The position numbers and the translations under genes were made by a program. From contig QJNS01000307.1 in NCBI GenBank assembly GCA_004154925.1, forward strand, positions 1 to 64,000: a stretch of DNA of 64,000 nucleotides, written 5' to 3'. The notes under the pieces were generated by a model that was given only the letters and a program-made list of their open reading frames with translations, searched no databases and had not been told where the DNA came from. Origin of the DNA: Monosporascus cannonballus (lineage: Eukaryota; Ascomycota; Sordariomycetes; Xylariales). Positions 11,751 to 23,500 of the stretch are shown one piece after another; positions within the stretch are counted from its first letter, which is position 1; every line of letters begins with the position of its first letter.

Positions 11751-13370
11751 ATGACGGCTCAATCCAAGATCCTCGTCGCGATGACGGAGGGTGACGTTGA
11801 AAATAAGCCTGAAACCAAGCAGGCTTCGATAACAAAGAGGCAGGGCTTGTTCAGTCGCATCAAATGGGAGAGTCTCATCATTCTGACCGTGTCCCCCATA
11901 TTGGGAGTCTACGGGGCAATTCATACCCCACTGCAAACTAAAACCCTCCTTTTTTCTGTTTGGATGTATCTGTTTTCAATGTTAGGTACGTATTTACTCC
12001 CATCCAGTCGACGATGAGCTCTGTCTAACCTGTTGATAGGTATCACCGCAGGTATGCTCTTAACTAATCAGTTGCTAGCCCACCGTGAGGGAAACTAATC
12101 TCGCGCAAGGGGCTCATCGACTATACTCGCACCGCTCATACACCGCGTCCACGCCCCTCCAGTTGTTCTTGCTCATAGGGGGCGCGTCTGCGTCGCAAGG
12201 GTCCGCCCTTTGGTGGGCGAGGGAGCATCGCGCACACCATCGCTACACAGACACCGACCTTGACCCCCACAGTGCAAATGATGGCTTTTTCTGGACTCAT
12301 ATGGGCTGGATAATCTTCAGGAAAGAGACGCCGCCTGGCTTTACCGACATCCGCGACCTGAAAAACAACAAGCTCGTGATGTTTCAGCACCGACATTACT
12401 TCAAGATCTTCCCCTGGCTTGCCTTCGTTCTCCCCGTTGTGATCCCTGGTTACTTCTGGGGTGATTGGGCTGGTGGTCTGTACTACGCCACACTCCTACG
12501 TCTAACCGTCGTCCATCATGTACGTATCTGCTTGCTTAACTGTCCCTTTTGGATGTTGACAATGCAATAGTCTATCTTCTGCATCAACTCACTGGCTCAT
12601 TGGCTCGGCGAGGCCCCCTTTGATGACAAGCACACTCCCCGAAACCATCTTTTTACGGCGGTTGTCACCATGGGCGAAGGGTACCACAATTTCCATCATC
12701 AGTTTCCCGTTGATTACCGAAACGCAATTAAATGGTATCAGTACGATCCTACCAAGTGGTTCATCCGCGCATCGGAGTTACTGGGTCTGTCCACCAATTT
12801 GCAGACGTTCCCAGAGAATGAAATCAAGAAAGGAACTCTCACCATGAGCCTAAAGAAACTCAGAGCCGAGCAGGACAGCATAAAATGGCCGCTCGATTCC
12901 GCAGACTTACCCGTTGTGGATTGGTATACATGTGAGTTTTGCCCCCTTGGGTTGCTAGACGACGTAGAGACTTACCCGGTGACCAGTTCAGAAGGAGTCT
13001 GAGACGACTCCGCTGATATTGATAAATGGTTACATCCATGACGTCTCCGGCTTCGAGCAGAAACACCCCGGGGGCCGCACTATCCTCATGCGTCACGTCG
13101 GGAAGGATGCGAGCAGCGCTTTCAACGGTGGCGTATACGGCCACTCAAATGCCGCGCACAATGTGAGCATTACCCATTACCCATGGCTCAACCGCCGGAC
13201 TTGCAGAGACCTGACACCTTATAATGCAGTTGCTGGCCATGATGCGCGTTGGCATACTCGATGGCGGCGTGGAGCATGTCAAATATGTCACACCAGCCCA
13301 AAGGCTCCGTATAGTTGAGCAACCTAGGAAGGATAACGTGGAGTCTTGGTCACCCATCGCGGCCAAATGA
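11751..13370 (+). CDS. OLE1: acyl-CoA (stearoyl-CoA) delta-9 desaturase with C-terminal cytochrome b5 domain
   Basis: Inserts the first double bond into palmitoyl- and stearoyl-CoA at the ER membrane. Exons: 11751-11985, 12040-12051, 12110-12519, 12571-12931, 12987-13162, 13230-13370. The five GT..AG introns (51-67 bp) keep frame throughout and give 444 aa. The three iron-binding His boxes are intact: HRLYSH (85-90), HRAHH (122-126) and HNFHH (258-262). Hydrophobic segments lie near 45-80 and 160-215. A fused cytochrome b5 domain has HPGG (366-369) and a second His at 392 or 397, in the conserved HSNAAHN. Length is near that of ascomycete Ole1 proteins (about 450-510 aa). Exon 2 is only 12 bp, and acceptors were chosen to restore conserved sequence. 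The gene is free of RIP damage although it sits in RIP-mutated surroundings. Whether it is the housekeeping copy or an accessory paralogue cannot be decided here. Confidence 0.93.
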
Positions 13371-14504
13371 AGCGCTACGATACAACGATCGGCATTCGGA
13401 AACGAGATCCAGCATGAAATTGACACAGAAAGCCTAATTGTGGCTTCAGAATAATGGGCAGCGACTGGCATAGCACGACGCATCATTTACAAGTTCTGGT
13501 GTTAGATGCGCACTCGAAGACCAGATCCTTTGGGAGCAGTGTTTTGCCCTGGCAGTACTTCGTCAAGTACGCCAGTTCATGTGAGACTAGAGCTGTTAAG
13601 TGTTTGTGTTAGCGGCGCTCTCTGATGAATATGCGGCGGGACGCTCTCAGAGTGTTGAGTATGGATACGTGGTCTTAGATTAGAAACAAATATATAAGGG
13701 TATAGATTGCAATGATATTCAACCTCCCGGTCGGCAACTAGGTGGCTTTCATCGTGTGGCTATGTGCGGTGTCGCTCATGGAGCTGTGAGGAGCAAAGGG
13801 GGGAGCAACACCCCACTTGACGCGCCGAAAACCTCCGTCTTGAAGAGCGTCACACCTCAAATTATTACAACATATCTTCCACCGTGACTACTCACTGCTC
13901 TATTTTTTTTTAAAAAAAGCGTGATAGCAGCAGGCAGAATAACCCTTCCAGCATCGGGTCAAACTTGACAGGGCGGTTAAATTCATTGCTTGTGATATTT
14001 TCTTGCCAGTAGCGTAGCTGAATATCTCTCGTATAAGTCTAGCTAGCCGCTATCTGATTTGCGCTGTCAACAATCGGTGGGGCTTGACGCTGCCTAGCAG
14101 TGAGCTTCAGGCCCCGTGGATATGCTGGCCTTACTTTAAGATCAAGGGGTAACTAGCCTCGGTTCTCGAAATAGGGTTTCCTATATTTTCCAATAGGATG
14201 ATCAGCCTACGGAGTTATGCCTGTATAATGCGCTTTAACACATACTGCAGTTTACAACACGGAAGTGGGGATAAAAACAATACCGTACTCTGGTGAGCTG
14301 AGGCGAAGCATGCTGACCACGACAAGTCTTCAGGGCTACATTAGCCTGCCTTAGAACATCACAACAACCCTGGTTCTTTAAAACAGGCTTGCTGCAACTC
14401 GTTACAAATCTCGCCAAGCCCTGGAATGTCACAAAAGGCAAAAATAAGCGGCGGACTCTTTTGGGGATAATATCACACAGATCACTTTCTTCTTTGTATT
14501 TCAA
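13371..14504. other. intergenic region, no gene seen
   Basis: GC-balanced spacer between two plus-strand genes. It should hold the desaturase terminator and the promoter of the next gene. A poly-T/poly-A palindrome (T9A7) lies near 13903-13918. The short minus-strand frame at 14235-14504 has no recognised content. Confidence 0.5.
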
Positions 14505-15614
14505 ATGGCTTCGCGGCAGCTTACGAAGGAACTGGAGAGGTTGGCCATCCTAGCTTGCATCACACCCTTAGCCATGTTGTATGCCAGCGTGAAGGTGGCA
14601 ATGAAAGCTGTTCACAAGGCCCGTTTTGCCATTCGCACCGCCAGGAATCGCCGACGAGTGATGACTCGTCGACTACCCAAGTCAAAGCCGTTGGCTACTG
14701 GCTATATGTCTGTACCAATCGCACTCACCTCGGGTACACCAACGTCCTTCCTACATCTACCACCCGATATCCGTCTCTGCATATATCGCATCGCTTTCGG
14801 AGCCCCTAAGATTGTGCAAATCAGTGCCGATGATCCATTCTGGGGTCCTCGGCCTGACAGCTGGGATCCAGCACAGTACATCCGCCACGACGAGGACCCA
14901 CCCAGCGAAGCGCTCCGCGAAACCATAGGACTAGGCGGATCAGGATTTCGCCAGTATGTGGCTCGACCGAGTCGTGGGTGCGTGAGTTACGGTGCCGTAT
15001 CTACACTAATCTGTGGAGAAGAGGGCCATCTTCGTCCGGGCTGGGTAGAGCCGGAATCGGTAGTATTTTACACGGATTTGATGCGGACATGCCGCACACT
15101 ATATGATGAGGTTCTCGATATTTTGTACGCCGGCAATACCATCTCCCTTTTCGGGGCGGAGATGGTGCGTTATTTCAGTCGCAATGCAAGCCGGGAGGGA
15201 CTTCGTAGGGTGCGCTTCGTACATGTGGCTTTCACCATACACTCAAGCAGCTGGGACTCATCAGTCCAGAGGATCAGCACCGAGAGAGCCGTGCATACAC
15301 TGCGAGAATCGTTCCCTGCCCTGCGTCAGCTTGATGTTGAAGTTGTCCTAACATGGGGTCAGCCTAATGATCCGCAGCGCTTCTGGACCTGGCTGACAAA
15401 AGACCTACTCGGGCAACTTCACGGTCTACAGAGATTCACTTTGAAGATTTCCGTGTACCTAGCCCCAGGGCCTCCATTTCGCGAGCCTCGTGACCGATGG
15501 ACGCCAGGTTGTCAACCACTTAGCTCATGGGATGATGCTGTGTACCATGACTTAAAGACTAGGATAACATCGGGTGGTGCAGGGGCGCAGTTGTCTCTTC
15601 CTGTAGAGATCTAA
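14505..15614 (+). CDS. hypothetical protein, DUF7730-like
   Basis: An intact single-exon frame of 369 aa. ATG at 14505 (TTTCAAATGGCT) follows a pyrimidine-rich leader, and TAA ends it at 15612-15614. A hydrophobic stretch (about 13-33) is followed by a strongly basic segment (40-61, with RNRRR and TRR). A domain then begins with FLHLPPDIRLCIYRIAFG (82-99) and continues with the TCRTLYDEVLDILYAGNTI block near 195-215. LPPxIR..IY..A plus TCR..Y.E...ILY is the pattern of the fungal DUF7730 family, which is F-box-like in its start and has no established function. The C-terminal part, with RQLDVEVVLTW and a Pro-rich loop, is less conserved in my judgement. The family call is from memory of the motif. 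Codon use resembles the desaturase, and there is no RIP damage. Confidence 0.8.
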   Translation: MASRQLTKELERLAILACITPLAMLYASVKVAMKAVHKARFAIRTARNRRRVMTRRLPKSKPLATGYMSVPIALTSGTPTSFLHLPPDIRLCIYRIAFGAPKIVQISADDPFWGPRPDSWDPAQYIRHDEDPPSEALRETIGLGGSGFRQYVARPSRGCVSYGAVSTLICGEEGHLRPGWVEPESVVFYTDLMRTCRTLYDEVLDILYAGNTISLFGAEMVRYFSRNASREGLRRVRFVHVAFTIHSSSWDSSVQRISTERAVHTLRESFPALRQLDVEVVLTWGQPNDPQRFWTWLTKDLLGQLHGLQRFTLKISVYLAPGPPFREPRDRWTPGCQPLSSWDDAVYHDLKTRITSGGAGAQLSLPVEI

Positions 15615-16594
15615 TTCATCAATGGGGCCATGACCAAGGAAGTGAAAGAATCAAAGCTCAGTGGCGGCACTAATCAACTGGACGACTTATATACTATCTA
15701 TAAAGGCCCAAGGGGTAGAATGGACTATACGATATGCCTCGCAGTAGCGGCCACAGTGTGAACGCGGCTTGGCTGGATTCATGGTTAATACATATATTAT
15801 TCGCAGCTTTCTATGAAACACCTTTCAGTATCTGAACAAGAACATACCATATACAGTTAAAAAAATCACTTAAGCCCTTGCGTAATTCGAACATTACGCC
15901 CTTAATAGATAAAATACTAGGTAGGTCTTGGTTTTTTTTAAACTAATTTACGCAATAATATAGCAAAATATCTAAAAGATAAGTTGATAATAAAACAGGT
16001 ACGGTTTATTTAGTTATTACCTTATTTCGGAAATAATAGAATAAATACACCGAAATTTAAAAATTATTTATATATTTTTAAAACTGCTAAAATGGCTCTT
16101 TTAAAAGATGTGTTATAAAATCAAATTTAAAACTGATTTTTGTAAATAATAATTAGTAAAACTGCAATATTTAATTAAATTAATTAGTTAAGCCGATTTT
16201 AGTAAACATATTTAATATTTGATTTTACAAGTTGTACCGCGATAATATTACAGCCGTGGTATTTTGACGTTTAACTAGAGCATACGCCAATTATATATCA
16301 GGGATTTTAATTTATTTTCGTATTCTGTTAATTGGATTAGATTTATTTTAGCATCCTGCAGCGGGATCTGGTATTTTCGTATACGGCAAAACTGATATTT
16401 ATGTATCAATATCAAAATAACTTAACCTTATTCTATTTTTTGTTAATATTAATTTTCTTTTAAATTTTTAACATTTTTAATTGCTTTTCATTTTTCATTT
16501 TGTCAATTTTTTCAATTTTTCGTACTATTATGTCCGGATTTCGCCGTAATTATTATATTTTTCATCGGTATAATTCTAGGTTTTATTGTAAGAT
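15615..16594. other. transition from GC-balanced island to AT-rich relic DNA
   Basis: Composition falls sharply near 15.83 kb. Beyond that I see only AT-rich sequence without recognisable coding content. The edge is not marked by an LTR I can identify, unlike the left edge at 6394. Confidence 0.5.
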
Positions 16595-16751
16595 AATGGA
16601 CAGCTGTGAGCTGGGTGAGGTGATCTCCGACCAGTCGCAGAGCGTATTTCAAGAAGTGAATGTATTACCTCAGCTAGCTCAGGCCTCCCTGGCTCGTTTT
16701 CCCAATTTCTTCAAAGTTACTCAAGTACCGCTCCATAACGCTAAATATTAA
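16595..16751. repeat. little-mutated fragment related to the 5' region of element G
   Basis: 16595-16666 matches 26346-26416, the part of element G next to its right LTR. Here it is GC-richer: GAGCTGGGTGAGGTGATCTC against AAGCTAGGTAAAATAATCTC there, which is a textbook RIP difference. Similarity stops after TGTATTA at 16666. The open frame continues to 16751 (through LPQLAQASLARFPNFFKV) with no recognised family. Coding status is unclear. Confidence 0.55.
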
Positions 16752-18278
16752 CCAATCAAATCTCAAATCCCCGTATCGAGCTAACGAGGCCTAAATTATA
16801 ATTACGTACAAACGGCTTTATTTAATATATTTATTTATTTTTAAAAAAACAAAAATTCGTAATAACTTAATAATAAAATATTTTTAATAAATATATATAT
16901 ACCGTTATTTTTATCATAACTTATTATTAATACTGTTCTGGTTTTAATTAAAACTTATTTACTACTTTTAAACCTTAACGCGTATAATAATTATAATCCG
17001 AGCCCATTACGTTATTATCCGAATTTTCCTAATTTTACCGGGTTACACCCTTAAAACAGAATATACGTACGCGTATTTTGAATTTCTGGTATTAATATAA
17101 AAAAACTAATATAACGTTTAAAAATTTTATTCGTAATTAGGTTTTTTATAACGATTTAAGCCGAACCACCAATTCGACCGTTCAGATTAACCAATTAATT
17201 AACGTATTAAAAGAAAAACGAATATGCGAACGGCTGTTAACATGCGAAAGTTGGCAGGAATTTCTAGTTCCTATTAATTAGGACCCCGTTATATACAAAT
17301 ACCATAATACATTATACGGAAAGTTTATAACTTTCATAAAAAGGCCTAAATTCCGCCGCCCGCCGGAAATATTATTACTCGAAATTAACATGATCCATAC
17401 CATTTGGGACGAAAGTTAACGCTTTATAAAAACGCTTACCCTTAACTGGTTTAAGCTTTTAACCCAAGTAATTACAAATATCCATAGTTTTCGCCTTATT
17501 ATCAACATAAATAATAATTTTAATAATAAAATGCAAATTATTAAGCTAAATTAAGATGTTATTATTTAATAACCCGGATGTATTAATTATTAAAAAATTT
17601 AAGTACCCTTAATTCGAACGTTAACCTCTGGGTATAAAGAAAATAATAATATCGATTTCGGGACGATTAATATTAAAACGTCGGATTTCCGCCTTATAAT
17701 CATATTTAATTAGGCCGCCGATTTGACGAAAATTGCTATATTTTGTAATTTTCTTCTTTATGGTATTGTAAGCAATTATTATATACGTAAATTAATATAT
17801 ATAGGTAAAAAAAATAAAGCGCAAATTACAAATATTAGCATATTTAGGCCGCAAATCTTTGTACTTTAATAATAAAAATATTTCGTCGATAATAACCAGA
17901 CTATATCGTTATTCGAAAATAAGATTTAATATGGCAGTTTAGAGTTAATCGCTTAATATTTGTTCAAACCCAAAAATAATATGGCTATATTATCCGGGAA
18001 TTATACGATTAAACATCTTTGGATTAAATTTTTTCGTATCCGCAAATATTAAGATAAAAGCAAAACATAAAATTATTAATACAAAAACTTATTATTCCTT
18101 TATTAACTTAATTAATAATACGACCTAAATAATAATTAAATTAATTATTAATAAAAAGGCTTATATAATTAAGAATTGTTTAAAATTTATTTTAACAATA
18201 AAAAAATATTAAGCTTTCGGAAAACCAGATTATGTATTATATCGATTTATTCTTTTTGTAAAATACGGCCTTACCCGC
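16752..18278. other. AT-rich degenerate sequence with unidentified coding remnants
   Basis: Plus-strand translation between about 17190 and 17460 keeps protein-like runs (KEKRICERLLTCESWQEFL, RRPPEILLLEINMIHTIWD) between stops. I cannot assign them to a family. They probably belong to a decayed gene or transposon that was later hit by the LTR element at 18279. Confidence 0.35.
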
Positions 18279-18443
18279 TGTCACGAGCCAAGGGCCCTAG
18301 TGGAGGGATTAGCATAGCGCTAATCCCGTGGCTCCTGTATATATAGCTAGCTGCTCCCACGTATCTTCTTAGCTGTTCCCTAGATTTCTCAATAGGCCTG
18401 TTATGGCCCATATCCTTAGCTACTGCGTATGCAGCCCCTTACA
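18279..18443. repeat. solo 165-bp LTR of the short element family
   Basis: Same 165-bp unit as in the element at 3757-5260, starting TGTCACGAGCC and ending CCCCTTACA. It is flanked by a perfect CCCGC duplication (18274-18278 and 18444-18448). No internal sequence is present, so it is a solo LTR left by LTR-LTR recombination. It is clearly less AT-shifted than the other two copies and is the best available reference sequence for the family. It carries CTGTATATATAGCTAG as a TATA candidate. Confidence 0.9.
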
Positions 18444-19196
18444 CCCGCCAAGCATAACGCCTAATATAAAGCGAATAAACCGACGGTATAAAGTTTTTGT
18501 AAAGTTATCGGCCGTATATATAATATTAGCATATAGGTTAATTATGTTTGTATCGGTAAGAAACCGGTAAAAATATCGGATAAGGATAAACGTTTTGCTT
18601 TAAAAAGTTAAATATTTAAAAGTTTAAAATATTTACGCCAAACTTTCGAGTATATTACCCGCATTTGGCTAATAAAAAAAATATTTTGGGGCTTGTTACG
18701 GGCGATTTTAAACTCTGTATATTATTATTTTGGCTTATAAAATCATGTTATTATCGTACTGGCCCGGGGAGGTTAAAGGTTATAGTATGTATTAAATAGG
18801 ATTTTGGGCTATTTTTTTATTATAATAATTTTTATTTTATATTAATTAAAATCATCATTATATCAAAAAATAAAAATTGCATTTTTGCATTAAATTATAT
18901 AGGTTAAATGCTAAGAATTTCGTAATTAATATATATTGCCAAAGTTAATAATAATAAGTTTTGGGGATTTATATAAGAATGCACTAAACGGAACGAAAAA
19001 ATCATAATTTACCATCAGGCCCTATTTTAGAAGTTTTATTGTTTTTGTAGGTATTATTCTTAAAAGAGTTTAGTTAATATATTGGACCCCTGACAGATAC
19101 TTCTTAATTAAAAGCTATAGCTGTGGCTACGACTGCTGCGTCTGCGGCGCAGCCACAATCTCCAAAATGGGGTCCTGATCAAGATAAGGTAATAAA
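18444..19196. other. AT-rich flank with an unmutated coding-like patch
   Basis: Mostly AT-rich sequence without recognised features. The last 80 bp (about 19118-19196) are GC-rich and open in one frame, reading AIAVATTAASAAQPQSPKW then GPDQDKVINVL across the LTR edge. No family was recognised. Confidence 0.45.
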
Positions 19197-19328
19197 TGTA
19201 TTAGGTTATTTCCATCTAGCGTTTCCCATTAGCTGCCAGACGGTGGATTTATATTAGTAAATAAGTCGGTAGTTAATCGGTAATTAATTAATTATTAATC
19301 TTATTCTTATAAGGGCTATATTTTTATA
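19197..19328 (-). repeat. left (3') 132-bp LTR of element G
   Basis: TGTATTAGGTTATTTCC start and TTTTTATA end. Aligns without gaps to 26411-26542, with differences almost all C/T or G/A. Confidence 0.8.
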
Positions 19329-20599
19329 ATTACTTCCGGTTTTTAAATTATTAATTCTTAATAATAATATTATTAATTTGATATAACGCGTTTTATAAAT
19401 CTAGTTACGTATATTTGCCGAGAATTTATTATTATATTATGTTATAAGCAATTACCGTAATAATTAATACGTATTATATTACGTAATTAATTATGTTCCG
19501 CCGAATTTCCTATTATAACCTGTTTCTTAACCCCATTTTATTTACCTTTTTTTCTTTTTTTACGCTTATATTTATATATTTTTTGCGTACGTATTCCGTT
19601 CGGTCTTTCGTTCTTTTATTCTTATTTCGCATTTTTTATTTATTCTGCGTATTATCTCCGTTCGTTATGGTTTTTTTTCGTAAGAAATTTTAAGAAAAAT
19701 AATATTTTAATATTAATCACGATTAAGTTTTTTAAAAGCCATTTTTTCGACGCCAACGGTAAAATAAATATTAGTTGTATTACAGGTGATAATAAACTAT
19801 ATTATATTTACGTAACATAACGTTATTTCGATTACCGTATAAGTTACGTTTAAATTTCGGGCACTTTAAATTATATAATAATTAATTAATATTATAATAT
19901 GTTTCGCGTAATAAAAATTATTGTTAATATTATTAATATTATTATTTTGTTTCTATTTAAATTTCGTTCGTCCTTAAAAATATAGTCCAAACGATTTTTT
20001 AATTCGGTACCGATAACTAGGAATTAATCGACGATTTGGAAAAAGTTCGTATTACGGGTACTTAATATAAACGTTCCGACGTAATTTCGATCGGTCGTCG
20101 ATTCGACGTTTTTCGTAAGGCCGAGTTCGCCCTTAATGCGGTGATTATTAAAAAATATTATTTTTTTAATATAACGAAAATCGATTTCCAATTATCCGTT
20201 ATAATTATAAAGGTCCAATTTTAATACTGTTTTGTAAGTTTACAAACTTAAGTCCTTTTTATAAGTATTACGATTTTTTTTCTTATTATTTTACGATTAA
20301 TTTTTGATTAAACGTAATTTCAAAGTACCTTTATAAATAAACCGATTTTTAAAAGCCGTTATCCTGTTACGTTCTTTATTTACAAATATTTTCTGCCCGT
20401 TTTCCGATATTTTAACGAAATTTTGATATTTATTAATAACTATAATTAAAATATAGTTTGGTTTGGCGAAATTATTACCAAACTTAGATATATTAAATGT
20501 TTTAAGAACGGCGCCTTATTTCCGATTAATGACAAATTATATTCCGGTTATTTAGGCCTTACCTTTCGTAAAAAGTAAAGCGTTTTTAAATTTTTTCCG

Positions 20600-23500
20600 G
20601 GTTTTACGACTAATAAATTTAATAGACATACCCGTCTTTTGTTATCGTATATTTTCTCATTACTTCCCGATATTTTTATTCTAATTTCCCTAATATATTT
20701 ATTAAGGGCTAATTAACGTAAAGCATAATACTTAAACGCGAAATCTTATTTTCGAAATAAAAATTCGATTTTTTTTACGTCGCCTATAGGTTTCCGACCG
20801 GTATATAATAAGGTAATTATTCGCCAAAAACTTAAAAACAATTATATAATTAAATAATATTTTAATATTAATATTTTAATTTGGTTTAAAATTATTTTTT
20901 GTAATTTTTGTAATTATTAAATAATTAATTTCTGATGGAGTTATTATTACCTTATAATCTTTAGGTCGTTTTATTTCTTATATACGTATTTAATTTTCTT
21001 TTCGTAACGTTATAATATCTTAAGTACGTATTTAAAATACCTTCAAAGCTTTTATATATTGTATTTAATAAACTAACTTTTTTATTTAATTAAATATTTG
21101 CGTTACCTCCGGTTATTTCGATAACGGATAATATTCTTTGTTATTTATTTTTTTATTTCTTTATTAAATCCGGTAACGCCATTTAAACGCCGCCCGGTTT
21201 TGATTATATTATAATTTTTTTAAAAAAATATGAAAAATGTATTATATATCCGTTAATATTTGATAAAAATTTATTTTATACCTTTAGAATCTTATTCGTT
21301 CCTTAATTACAACTCGGATATAAATAAGTACGGATTTTTTATTTTTAAACTTAAAATCTTTGGTTAATAAATTTACTTGTTGCTTTAATTAGAATTTTAT
21401 GGGCATATAACGTTAATCATAATATTTTTTTAGGTTACCGTTAGTTTTTCCTAATATTCGTATATTATTTAACGAATAACCGCCACTTTTTCGAAACGTT
21501 CCTTAATTCCTTATATTTATCCCTTAAACCTTTATAAAAGGTATATTATTATCTTTAAATAATATTTATATAAGGTTTCGAACCAAAACCGGCCGATAAA
21601 TACGTTTTATATATTATTATATGCAAATTCCGCATTTTATAATAATTTTGTCCAATTATTTTGATATTTATTAACGTAATTACGGGAGTAATATTTTAAA
21701 ACTTAATAAATACGTTCCGTTTGCTTATTGGTTTAGGAATAATAAATGGTCGATATTTGCCGCTTTATTTTTCGTTTTTTGTAAAATTTTTCTTAAAATT
21801 AATTCGTTAATAACTTAGTTTTATTGTTAATAATTCCAATTAATATATCGAATTTGCATTTTATCTTATCGTAAAATAATTAGGTTAATTCGGTTACGAT
21901 TAAGGTTTTAATTATAAAGATAAATAATTTTAATTTCGTAAAACGATAGACGATTACCAAAATTAGGTTATATTTTAACTCGTTTAAACCTTGGTTTTTG
22001 AGAAATCCCGTAATAAATTTAACGAAATTTCTTAAAAAGGTTATTTAAGTAATAAGAAAGGCTATAATTATTAATATAGTTTATGTCGTAACTTTATTAT
22101 GCCGTAATAGTTTGGATATTATTTAATATATTTTCGGATATCGTTCGCCGTATTTTCCCAATAAAACTTTTTGGTTATTAATTTTAACATACGGATATAT
22201 TTTATATACCTTATTATTAAATTATTATAATATTAATTAATTAGTTATTTTCGTAAAACGCCATATAAGAAGATTACGAATTTATCCCGATAATATAAAA
22301 CCTTGTTTAGGTCCAAAAAATATCTTTTTTTATTCCCATTTGGCACTTAATTATTTATATTAATTTTATAATATTTAAATCTTTAATTTGCAAGTTTCGA
22401 ACTTAATCATAAGATTGTTAAAAAGCTTTCGGCTATAATACCGTTTCGTTTTTAATTAGCTTTTTCGTAAAAAAACGTAAAACGTACTAATTATAAATAA
22501 TAACTTTAATATTAGTTTTGTCCTTTTTAAACTGTTTGGAATTTAATTACAATACGGTTGTAATTTACGGTTGTTATTATTTAACCGTTTATTATATTAC
22601 TATTATAATTCGTATTTATATTGTTATTTACAAACGATAAGTTTATCAAATATATAATTCCTTATTTTCCTTTTTTTTCGAAAATTTCTTATAATTATAT
22701 AATAAAAACCTTTGGCTTGTTTTACGCAGATAATAATTATTTAAATTTCCGTTACTTAAAATTTGTTTAGGAATTTTATAACGAACAAATTTTGCGTTAT
22801 TTTTATAAAACTTTTTACCTTCTTATAATATTCTAAATCGTATTATATATCTGCAACCGTTTTCCGTACGTTTTCCGGCATATTATTTGTAAATCCGAAT
22901 TTTTTGGATAACGTAAGGATTACGTCTTTATACGCGATTTTTCCTAATATATAATTCGGGCGCCTGGATAATTTATTTGCCGGGTTAATGGCGCCCGGTC
23001 GGTATTAGATCTTAAAATCAAATTGCGTTTAATAATAAACTTATTAAGTTAACCTCTTTTTAAGGTTACGCGCCGGCGCCTTTATTATATTTTTAACGCC
23101 ATATAATCGGTAAATATTAAAAAACCTTTTTCCGTACTTTTAAGGTATTACCATTAATATTTTAAACCTTTTATAATCGTTAATAATTTTTGTTATTTTA
23201 CAACTTATTACTTTTTGGTTGGATTTAATGTTCGCAATTAATATATAATAATTAGGTATTAATATTTTCCGTATTTTTGTAAAAATATCCTTAATATAAT
23301 TTTTACCAAAACGTTTATTCGAACTTTGGTATTTTTGGTATTATTTTAATATCGGAAAATAATTACCGATTAAAAAGTATTTTTTTTAAGTTTCGGAACG
23401 CTTTTTTTAGCTTTTTCGGGCCATTGGAATTTTATTATTTTATTTTTACTTTACGCCCTCTTTAAAAAGTTAGTAATAAATTTGGTAATATGAAAATAAT

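Noticed and set aside
12085..12570. 161-codon frame as a stand-alone gene start
   Set aside because: It is exon 3 of the desaturase with read-through into introns 2 and 3; the conserved GITAG block requires the upstream exons.
16500..16751. Open frame of 83 codons as a gene
   Set aside because: Its first third is low-complexity AT-rich translation and the middle is a fragment of element G. The 16595-16751 part is described as a repeat instead.
19493..19693. 66-codon Phe/Leu-rich frame suggesting a membrane peptide
   Set aside because: Lies inside element G near its 3' LTR; Phe/Tyr/Ile-rich composition is what AT-rich DNA gives by chance.
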